Below, piece by piece: positions 57,819 to 64,000 of a DNA stretch of 64,000 bases. The position numbers and the translations under genes are program-made. The stretch is from Nonomuraea solani (GTDB lineage Bacteria > Actinomycetota > Actinomycetes > Streptosporangiales > Streptosporangiaceae), in NCBI RefSeq assembly GCF_900108335.1, contig NZ_FNVT01000007.1, positions 62,001-126,000 of the forward strand, read 5' to 3'. Below the pieces are notes generated by a model. It worked only from the letters and a program-made list of their open reading frames with translations, ran no database searches and was not told the origin of the DNA. How positions within the stretch are numbered: the first letter of the stretch is position 1; each line of letters starts with the position of its first letter.

Positions 57819-59957
57819 GTGGCGGAAAGAAACTCGGGCGGCGCCGTAGGAGCCGCGGGCAGGGCACCCGCGGCCGACCGGGCGGACGCGATACGCAATG
57901 TCGTGCTGGTCGGCCACTCAGGAGCGGGTAAGACGACCCTCGTCGAGCAGCTGCTGGCCGCCACGGGCACCATCCAGCGCCCGGGACGGGTGGAGGACGG
58001 CAACACGGTCAGTGACTTCGACGAGGTCGAGGTCCGGCAGCAGCGGTCGGTCAACCTGTCCGTCGCGCCGCTGATGCACAACGACATCAAGATCAACCTT
58101 CTGGACACCCCCGGTTACGCCGACTTCGTGGGCGACCTGCGCGCGGGGCTGCGCGCGGCGGACGCCGCGCTGTTCGTCGTGTCGGCCTCCGAGGGGATCG
58201 ACGGGCTCACGCAGATGCTCTGGGAGGAGTGCTCCCAGGTCGGCATGCCGCGGGCGGTGGTCATCACCAAGATCGACCACCAGCGGGCCGACTTCGACGA
58301 GGTGCTGGCCACCTGCCAGGACGTCTTCGGCGACGGCGTCGCGCCGCTGTATCTCCCGGTGATCACCAACGGCCACGTCAACGGGCTGATCGGGCTGCTG
58401 TCGCAGAAGTTCTACAACTACGCCACGGGCACCCGTACCGAGAAGGACCCCGGCGCCGAGTACGAAGCGCAGATCGAGGAGCACCGCGGCGTCCTGATCG
58501 AGGGCATCATCCAGGAGAGCGAAGACGAGTCGCTCATGGAGCGCTACCTCGAAGGCGAGCCCATCGACACCAAGGTCCTCGTCGACGACCTGGAGAAGGC
58601 GGTCGCGCGCGGCAGCTTCTACCCGGTCCTGTGCAGCGGCCTCGGGGTGGGCGCCCAAGAGGTCCTGGAGCTCATCACGCAGGGCTTCCCGTCACCGCTC
58701 GAACACCCCATGCCCGAGATCACCGACCTGTCCGGCAAGCCGGTCAAGGGCATCACGTGCCAGTCCGACGGCCGGCTCGTGGCCGAGGTCGTCAAGACCA
58801 CCAGCGATCCGTACGTCGGCCGCATCAGCCTCGTACGCGTCTTCTCCGGCACGCTCCGTCCCGACATGACCGTGCACGTGTCCGGCCACGGCCTGGCCGA
58901 CCGCGGGCACGAAGACCACGACGTGGACGAGCGCATCGGCACCCTGACCTGCCCGCTGGGCAAACAGCAGCGCGGCGCGGCCAAGGGCGTGGCGGGCGAC
59001 ATCGTGGCCGTGGCCAAGCTGTCGCGGGCCGAGACCGGCGACACGCTGTCGGAGGTGGAGCACCCGCTGCTGATGACGTCGTGGGCCATGCCCGACCCGC
59101 TGCTGCCCGTGGCGATCAGGGCCAAGTCCAAGGCCGACGAGGACAAGCTGTCGCAGGCGCTCGGCCGGCTCGTGGCCGAGGACCCGACGCTGCGCCTGGA
59201 GAACAACGCCGAGACCCGCCAGCTCGTCCTGTGGTGCATGGGCGAGGCGCACACCGACGTCCTGCTCGACCGCCTGGCCAAGCGGCACGGCGTCGAGGTC
59301 GAGCGGGTCGACCTGCGGGTGCCGCTGCGCGAGACGTTCGGCGGCAAGTGCCAGGCGATGGGCCGCAACGTCAAGCAGACCGGCGGCCACGGCCAATACG
59401 CGATCTGCCACCTGGAGGTCGAGCCGCTGCCGTCCGGCGGGGGCTTCGAGTTCGTGGACAAGATCGTGGGCGGCGTGGTGCCGCGGCAGTTCATCCCGTC
59501 GGTGGAGAAGGGCGTGCGCGCCCAGATGGAGCGCGGCGTCGTGGCCGGCTATCCGATGGTGGACGTGCGCGTCACCCTGTACGACGGCAAGGCGCACTCG
59601 GTGGACTCCTCCGACATGGCCTTCCAGATCGCGGGCCAGCTCGCGCTGAAGGAGGCGGCGTCGAAGGTCTCCACGCTGCTGCTCGAACCCGTGGACGAGC
59701 TGTCGGTGCTGGTCGCCGACGACTACGTCGGGTCGGTGATGTCCGACCTGTCGTCGCGGCGCGGGCGGGTGCTCGGCACCGAGCCGGTGGGCACCGGCCG
59801 CACGCTGGTCAAGGCGGAGGTGCCGGAGCTGGAGATAACACGGTACGCCATCGACCTGAGATCCATGTCACACGGCACCGGGACCTTCCAGCGCACGTTC
59901 CTGCGTTACGAGCCGCTGCCGCCCAACCTCGCGAGCAAGGTCGCGGCAACGGATTGA
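57819..59957 (+). CDS. EF-G-like translational GTPase (EF-G2 type)
   Basis: A 712-residue GTPase with EF-G domain order: G1 GHSGAGKTTL, G3 LLDTPGYADF, G4 TKID, then domains II-V with GKPVKGITCQSDGRLVAEVVK, VPLRETFGGKCQAMGRNVKQTGGHGQYA and the C-terminal SSRRGRVLG...GTGTFQ. The G2/switch I part (SDFDEVEVRQQRSVNLS) departs from canonical EF-G, as in the EF-G2/Tet(M)-like group found besides fusA. It may not support normal translocation. GTG 57819 has GGGAGG four bases upstream; a TTG ten codons earlier is possible. Confidence 0.93.
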   Translation: MAERNSGGAVGAAGRAPAADRADAIRNVVLVGHSGAGKTTLVEQLLAATGTIQRPGRVEDGNTVSDFDEVEVRQQRSVNLSVAPLMHNDIKINLLDTPGYADFVGDLRAGLRAADAALFVVSASEGIDGLTQMLWEECSQVGMPRAVVITKIDHQRADFDEVLATCQDVFGDGVAPLYLPVITNGHVNGLIGLLSQKFYNYATGTRTEKDPGAEYEAQIEEHRGVLIEGIIQESEDESLMERYLEGEPIDTKVLVDDLEKAVARGSFYPVLCSGLGVGAQEVLELITQGFPSPLEHPMPEITDLSGKPVKGITCQSDGRLVAEVVKTTSDPYVGRISLVRVFSGTLRPDMTVHVSGHGLADRGHEDHDVDERIGTLTCPLGKQQRGAAKGVAGDIVAVAKLSRAETGDTLSEVEHPLLMTSWAMPDPLLPVAIRAKSKADEDKLSQALGRLVAEDPTLRLENNAETRQLVLWCMGEAHTDVLLDRLAKRHGVEVERVDLRVPLRETFGGKCQAMGRNVKQTGGHGQYAICHLEVEPLPSGGGFEFVDKIVGGVVPRQFIPSVEKGVRAQMERGVVAGYPMVDVRVTLYDGKAHSVDSSDMAFQIAGQLALKEAASKVSTLLLEPVDELSVLVADDYVGSVMSDLSSRRGRVLGTEPVGTGRTLVKAEVPELEITRYAIDLRSMSHGTGTFQRTFLRYEPLPPNLASKVAATD

Positions 59958-59982
59958 GCCGCCGGCACGGGCTGTGAACGAG

Positions 59983-60006
59983 CCGGGAGGGATATGTCCC
60001 TCCCGG
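59983..60006 (+). terminator. Terminator hairpin after the EF-G-like gene
   Basis: A perfect 10-bp stem CCGGGAGGGA / TCCCTCCCGG with a TATG loop, followed after some bases by a T-rich run (CTTTTATC). Confidence 0.75.
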
Positions 60007-60099
60007 CCCAGCCGTAGGCTTTTATCACAAAAGTGTCACGACTTTGTTTCGATTTTTCGTCGCGAGCATGCCTGAGCAGGTGTCACACTGGGTGGCACT

Positions 60100-61659
60100 A
60101 TGCGAACAGGACGCCCACTCCTAGCCGCTGCCACGCTCGCGGTCGTCACCATGACCGCCGCCTACGTCTTCGGCCCAGGCGCCGGGGAGAGCCCCGCAGC
60201 GAGCGAGAAGAAGACGGCCATCGCCGCACCCTCCGCGGCCTGCAAGGCCGATGCCCGATACCCCAAGCGTGAGCTGCGCGGGATCTGGATCGCCACGACC
60301 CAGAACATCGACTGGCCCTCCAAGGCCGGTCTCAGCCCGGAGCGGCAGAAGGCCGACTACGTCAAGATCCTCGACAGCGCCGCCAAGCGCAACTTCAACG
60401 CGGTCTTCCTTCAGGTCAGGCCCGCCTCCGACGCGCTCTACAAGTCCTCGCTGGAGCCCTGGTCGCAATACCTGACGGGCACGGCGGGCAAGGACCCGGG
60501 CTGGGACCCGCTGCCGTTCCTCACCGACGAGGCGCACAAGCGCGGCATGGAGTTCCACGCCTGGTTCAACCCCTACCGCGCCTCCTACGGCGACAGCACC
60601 GCCAAGCTGCCCGCGAGCCACCCGGCGCGCCGGCACCCCGACTGGACGGTCAAGTTCGGCGGGCGCCTCTACTACAACCCGGGCCTGCCGGCCGTGCGCG
60701 AGCACGTGGTCAAGGTCATCAGTGACGTCGTCGACCGTTACGACATCGACGGCGTGCACTTCGACGACTACTTCTACCCCTACCCGGTGGCGGGGGCGAA
60801 GTTCGACGACACGGCCGCGTTCCAGAAATACGGCAAGGGCAAGAAGCTGGCCGACTGGCGCCGCGGCAACGTCAACACGCTCGTCTCCGAGGTCGACGAG
60901 GCCGTGCACGAGGCGAAGAACCACGTGAAGTTCGGCATCAGCCCGTTCGGCATCTGGCGCAACAAGTCCAACGACCCGGCCGGATCCGACACCTCGGGCA
61001 TGTCCGCCTACGACTCGATCTACGCCGACGCGCGCGCCTGGATCAAGGCCGGCACCGTCGACTACGTGCTGCCGCAGCTCTATTGGCCGCGCGGGCACAA
61101 GCTGGCCGACTACAACACGCTGGTGCGCTGGTGGTCCGGCGCGGTCGAGGGCAGCGACGTGCAGCTCTACATCGGCGAGGGCCTCTACCGGGTCGGCGCC
61201 AAGGACGACAAGGCGTGGACCAAGCCGGGCGAGCTGGCCGGGCAGATCGCCGCGAGCCGGGAGCAGAAGCAGGTCGACGGCGCGGTCTACTTCAGCGCCA
61301 AGCAGCTCCTGACCAACCCGCTCAAGGCGATGGACCGGGTCGCCAAGACCCACTACAGCCGTCCGGCGCTGCTGCCCCTGATGAAGGAGCGCGGTGGCGA
61401 GGCCCCGGCGCCGCCCGCGGGCGCCAAGGCCGCCGGCACCAAGCTGACGTGGACGCCTTCGGCCGGCGCGCGGGCCTACGCGGTCTACCAGGTGCCGAAG
61501 TCCGGCAAGGACTGCCGCACCACCGACAGCCGCAACCTGGTCGCCGTGGTGAGCGATCCGTCCTACGCGGTGAAGGCCGCGGGTAGCTACCTGGTCACGT
61601 CGCTCGACCGGCTGCACCACGAGAGCAAGGCGGTCAAGGTGAAGGTGGACGCGGTCTGA
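60100..61659 (+). CDS. Secreted GHL10-family (DUF187/YddW-like) hydrolase
   Basis: A 519-residue secreted protein. The N-terminal signal is LLAAATLAVVTMTAAYVFG, followed by a GHL10 (COG1649) TIM-barrel: KRELRGIWIATTQNIDWPS, FNAVFLQVRPASDALYKSSLEPWSQYLTG, EFHAWFNPYRA, YDIDGVHFDDYFYPYP, VKFGISPFGIWRN and DYVLPQLYWPR. DigH-type members cut denuded glycan strands. The Asp in GVHFDDYFYP is the likely acid. A C-terminal fibronectin-like part (about 430-519) may bind cell wall. ATG 60100 starts right at the signal peptide. Confidence 0.92.
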   Translation: MRTGRPLLAAATLAVVTMTAAYVFGPGAGESPAASEKKTAIAAPSAACKADARYPKRELRGIWIATTQNIDWPSKAGLSPERQKADYVKILDSAAKRNFNAVFLQVRPASDALYKSSLEPWSQYLTGTAGKDPGWDPLPFLTDEAHKRGMEFHAWFNPYRASYGDSTAKLPASHPARRHPDWTVKFGGRLYYNPGLPAVREHVVKVISDVVDRYDIDGVHFDDYFYPYPVAGAKFDDTAAFQKYGKGKKLADWRRGNVNTLVSEVDEAVHEAKNHVKFGISPFGIWRNKSNDPAGSDTSGMSAYDSIYADARAWIKAGTVDYVLPQLYWPRGHKLADYNTLVRWWSGAVEGSDVQLYIGEGLYRVGAKDDKAWTKPGELAGQIAASREQKQVDGAVYFSAKQLLTNPLKAMDRVAKTHYSRPALLPLMKERGGEAPAPPAGAKAAGTKLTWTPSAGARAYAVYQVPKSGKDCRTTDSRNLVAVVSDPSYAVKAAGSYLVTSLDRLHHESKAVKVKVDAV

Positions 61660-61683
61660 CCCTCGCCTGACCTTCCGTCTGAC

Positions 61684-61715
61684 CCGAAGGGCCGGTCCCA
61701 CGACCGGCCCTTCGG
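61684..61715. terminator. Terminator after the GHL10 hydrolase
   Basis: A perfect 13-bp stem CCGAAGGGCCGGT / ACCGGCCCTTCGG with a 6-base loop shortly after the stop codon. Confidence 0.8.
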
Positions 61716-61720
61716 CATGT

Positions 61721-61860
61721 CACCGCTCGCGGGAGCCCGTTCTCCCTCAGGGGACGCTCACACCAGGCCCTGTCCTCCCGCAGGCCACCGCACGCGGGAG
61801 CCCGTTCTCCCCCAGGGGACGCTCACACCAGGTCCGGCCCTCCCGCAGGTCACCGCTCGT
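61721..61860. repeat. 65-bp tandem repeat, two full copies and a partial third
   Basis: Copies begin at 61721 and 61786, each starting CACCGC(T/A)CGCGGGAGCCCG and containing GGGGACGCTCACACCAGG; a third start (CACCGCTCGT) at 61851 covers the stop codon of the MocR gene. About 92% identity between the two full copies. No open frame or function is apparent. Confidence 0.9.
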
Positions 61861-63193
61861 GCCAGGCGTGGGTCAGGGCCGTCAGGGCCTGGTCCAGGAG
61901 TTCGGGGGGCAGGGCGAAGCTGAGGCGCAGGCGGTCGCGGTGGCGGCCGTCCGGGGAGAACAGGGAGCCGGGCGCGACCGCCACCCCGTGCTCGCGGGCC
62001 ACGGCGGCGAACCGGTCGGTGTCGGTGCCGGGCAGGCGGGCCCACACCGACAGCCCGCCCGCCGGGCGCGTCCAGGTCCACTCGGGCAGGCGCTCGGCGA
62101 GCGCGGCCGTGCAGTGCTCGCGGCGGCGGGTCAGCTCGGTCAGCCAGGGGCCGATCGGGTTGCTCTCCAGCAGGTCCGCCGCCAGCCGCTGGGCCACCGC
62201 GCTGGTCGCCAGGTCGGCGTCCACCTTGGCCTCGATCAGCCGGGCCAGCAGCGGCTCGGGCGCCGTCAGCCAGCCCACCCGCAGGCCGCCCCACAGCACC
62301 TTCGACAACGACCCGACCGTGACCGTCCCGTGCGGGTGCAGCGTGGCCAGTGGGTCGGGGGACGGGGTGCCGTCGTACACGAGCGCCGCCAGGGTGCGGT
62401 CCTCGACGAGCGGTATGTCCGTGTTCCTGGCCAGTTCGGCGACGTGGGCGAGATGGGCCACGGAGCCGGTGGGGTTGTCGACGCCGGCCACGTAGACGGC
62501 GGCGGGCCGGTGCCGGGCGAGTGCCTCCTCGACGGCGGTCTCCGAGGTCAGATCGACGGCCACCACGTGCGCCCCCGCCCGCCGGAACGCGCTGAGCGCG
62601 CCGCCGTAGGCCGGATCGCCCACCAGCACGCGATCTCCTGGCCGTAGCAGCACCCGGGCCGTCAGGTCGATCGCCTGCTGGGCGCCGGCCGTCACCAGAA
62701 GGTCGCTCTCCGCGCCGGCCGTCACGACAGGGTCGCCCTCCGCTCCGGGCAGTGCCAGCAGGGCTCTCAGGCGGGGGTCTCCCTGGGCGTCGTAGCCGTG
62801 GCCGCTGGGTGAGCGGAGGAGGTCGGCCGGGTCGAGGGCGGGCACGACCAGGTGGGAGGGGTCGGGGACGACCGAGGTGGACAGGTCGGCGAGGACCGCG
62901 CCGCCGCGGAGCAGGCCGCCGAAGGACGGGGTGCCCAGGACGTACGTGCCGCTGCCGTGGCGTCGTTCGCACAGCCCGTCCTCGCACAGCGCGTTGAACG
63001 CCGCCGCCACCGTCCCCCTGCTCAGCCCCACCGCCTGGGCCAGGTCCCGTTCGGACGGCAGCCGGGTGCCGGGGACGATCAGGCCCGTCTGGGCGAGGTC
63101 CGCGAGCGCGCCCGCCAGCCGGCGGCTGGGCGTGCCCTGGTGGAGCCGGAGGCGGTCGCGGACGAGTGTGACGAGGTTGTCTTCCCTTCCCAT
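61850..63193 (-). CDS. MocR-family (GntR-aminotransferase) regulator
   Basis: A 447-residue fusion of an N-terminal GntR winged helix (TGLIVPGTRLPSERDLAQAVGLSRGTVAAAFNAL) and a PLP-binding aminotransferase-like domain. PLP lysine: VTVGSLSKVLWGGLRVGW. Other aminotransferase motifs: VTAGAQQAIDLTARVLL, VGDPAYGGALSAFR, VDNPTGSV. Such regulators sense PLP or amino acids and often control a divergent gene. ATG 63193 is divergent from a branched-chain aminotransferase gene, which is the likely target. Transcription ends in the 65-bp repeat region. Confidence 0.94.
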   Translation of the reverse strand: MGREDNLVTLVRDRLRLHQGTPSRRLAGALADLAQTGLIVPGTRLPSERDLAQAVGLSRGTVAAAFNALCEDGLCERRHGSGTYVLGTPSFGGLLRGGAVLADLSTSVVPDPSHLVVPALDPADLLRSPSGHGYDAQGDPRLRALLALPGAEGDPVVTAGAESDLLVTAGAQQAIDLTARVLLRPGDRVLVGDPAYGGALSAFRRAGAHVVAVDLTSETAVEEALARHRPAAVYVAGVDNPTGSVAHLAHVAELARNTDIPLVEDRTLAALVYDGTPSPDPLATLHPHGTVTVGSLSKVLWGGLRVGWLTAPEPLLARLIEAKVDADLATSAVAQRLAADLLESNPIGPWLTELTRRREHCTAALAERLPEWTWTRPAGGLSVWARLPGTDTDRFAAVAREHGVAVAPGSLFSPDGRHRDRLRLSFALPPELLDQALTALTHAWHER

Positions 63194-63274
63194 GCCACCA
63201 TTATCCAGTTATTGTGCCACTTATCGGCATATTGGCCTAAATAGTTGAGCCTTTTGTAGCCAGAAGGAGGACCG
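63194..63274. promoter_or_regulatory. Divergent control region, MocR / aminotransferase
   Basis: AT-rich spacer of 81 bp. TGCCACTTATCGGCA is an inverted repeat with short arms (TGCC / GGCA), flanked by similar GTTATTGTGCC and GGCATATTGGCC, so direct repeats are also possible, as in MocR operators. GGAGG lies four bases before the aminotransferase GTG. Confidence 0.55.
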
Positions 63275-64000
63275 GTGGAGGAAGCCGAGTGGGTCTGGAT
63301 GGACGGGACGCTGGTGCCGTGGGGTGAGGCCAAGGTGCACGTGCTGACCCACGCCCTGCACTACGGCACGGCGGTCTTCGAGGGCACCCGGGTGTTCGCG
63401 ACGCCGCGGGGGCCGGCCGCGTTCCGGCTCGACGAGCACCTCGAACGGCTCGTCCGCAGTACGCGGATGATCGGGCTGACGCTGCCGTACACGATGGACG
63501 AGCTGCGCGCCGCCACGCTGGCGACGGTGGCCGCGAATGGGCATCCCGCCTGCTACATCCGCCACCTCGTGCACCGCGGCTACGGCGAGATGGGCATCGC
63601 GGCGCGCGGCTGCCCGACCGTCGTGTCCATCGCCTCCTGGAGCTGGGGCCCGCTGCTCGGCACCGGCGGGGTGCGGCTGATGACCAGCTCGTGGCGGCGC
63701 AACGACCACACGGTGGTGCCCACCGCGGCCAAGGCCACCGGTCCCTACCTGAACTCCGTGATGGCCAAGAACGAGGCGCTCGACGCCGGGTACGACGAGG
63801 CGGTGCTGCTGAACGCCGCCGGGTACGTCAGCGAGTGCACCGGCGCCAACATCTTCGTCGTCCGCGACGGGCTGCTGGCCACGCCTCCGTCCAGCGCGGG
63901 CGCCCTGGACGGGATCACCCAGGACACCGTCGAACGGCTGGCGGCCGGGCTGGGGCTGCGGGCGGAGCGGCGGGAGCTGCTGCGTTCGGACCTGTACGTC
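63275..64000 (+). CDS. ilvE: Branched-chain aminotransferase (class IV), 3' end outside window
   Basis: PLP enzyme transferring the amino group to branched-chain keto acids. 242 codons are seen before the window ends, with no stop. It starts EEAEWVWMDGTLVPWGEAKVHVLTHALHYGTAVFEGTR, with the family features LDEHLERLVRSTRM, YIRHLVHRGYGEMG, the PLP lysine in PTAAKATGPYLNSVMAK and ALDGITQDTVERL. GTG 63275 follows AGAAGGAGG closely. It is divergent from the MocR regulator. The missing C-terminus is about 60 residues. IlvE is preferred over the D-amino-acid transaminase subgroup, but this is not decided. Confidence 0.9.
   Translation, partial: MEEAEWVWMDGTLVPWGEAKVHVLTHALHYGTAVFEGTRVFATPRGPAAFRLDEHLERLVRSTRMIGLTLPYTMDELRAATLATVAANGHPACYIRHLVHRGYGEMGIAARGCPTVVSIASWSWGPLLGTGGVRLMTSSWRRNDHTVVPTAAKATGPYLNSVMAKNEALDAGYDEAVLLNAAGYVSECTGANIFVVRDGLLATPPSSAGALDGITQDTVERLAAGLGLRAERRELLRSDLYV

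Noticed and set aside
60030..60099. Repeated TGTCAC motifs before the GHL10 gene as an operator or riboswitch
   Set aside because: Copies at 60034 and 60081 are short and I could not build a convincing structure or known motif from them.
61721..61860. CRISPR-like array
   Set aside because: The 65-bp units are contiguous tandem copies with no spacers and no cas genes.
1..64000. tRNA, rRNA, IS elements, prophage or biosynthetic gene cluster
   Set aside because: No cloverleaf, rRNA stretch, transposase, integrase, or NRPS/PKS-type gene was seen.

Overview
The window is a gene-dense chromosomal segment of a high-GC actinomycete. The evidence is strong G/C preference at third codon positions, many GTG starts, close-packed ATGA/GTGA gene overlaps, phosphatidylinositol-mannoside genes (PI synthase, PIM acyltransferase, PimA), a fused bifunctional Rel, and a gene order (alaS-ruvX-mltG-aroE; hisS/aspS; rel-apt-secFD-yajC-ruvBAC-yebC-pdxT) that I recall from Streptomyces and relatives. 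A Streptosporangiales (Nonomuraea-like) source is my inference; there is no rRNA or tRNA gene to confirm it. I saw no insertion sequence, prophage or CRISPR array.

Layout. 1-6.1 kb is an accessory edge: an acyl-CoA synthetase behind a TetR-type palindrome, small membrane and SnoaL-like proteins, an MFS exporter, a phosphoesterase, and a Uma2 gene broken by one TGA. 6.2-13.4 kb is a leftward translation block: infC (apparent ATC start, attenuator-like leader), rpmI, rplT, an SpoU-type rRNA methyltransferase, a soluble PAS histidine kinase, pheS and pheT. 13.6-14.2 kb holds a decayed Phd/VapC toxin-antitoxin pair. 14.2-22 kb is the operon DUF948-DUF6167-alaS-ruvX-(small Ala-rich ORF)-mltG-mltG-aroE, with two mltG paralogs and an Ala/Gly repeat inside aroE. 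22-26.7 kb has an MpaB-like oxygenase, a shortened cyclase coupled to rarA, a DUF2231 protein and a membrane-anchored cyclophilin.

26.7-36.3 kb holds aspS, hisS, an MBL hydrolase, a second cyclophilin, a DUF349 protein, a nucleotidyltransferase-cupin fusion and rel. 36.4-43 kb carries apt, secF, secD, yajC, ruvB, a small coupled ORF, ruvA and ruvC. 43-46 kb is an insertion with an Eis-like acetyltransferase and a lone double-length ABC permease. 46.3-53.2 kb carries yebC, pdxT and pdxS, with pdxS and pdxT separated by an endonuclease/phosphatase-family protein, an MFS exporter with its MarR regulator, and a PhoD phosphatase. 53.3-57.7 kb is a DUF3048 lipoprotein plus the PIM cluster. 57.8-64 kb is an EF-G-like GTPase, a GHL10 secreted hydrolase, a 65-bp tandem repeat, and a divergent MocR regulator / branched-chain aminotransferase pair that runs off the window.

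Most of the window is core housekeeping (tRNA charging, stringent response, protein export, Holliday-junction processing, B6 synthesis, cell-envelope lipids). The unusual content is small: gene fusions, two translationally coupled low-complexity ORFs placed between core genes, several Ala/Gly/Pro-rich expansions inside core proteins, and clear operator palindromes. I did not find a convincing new multi-gene defence or biosynthetic system.
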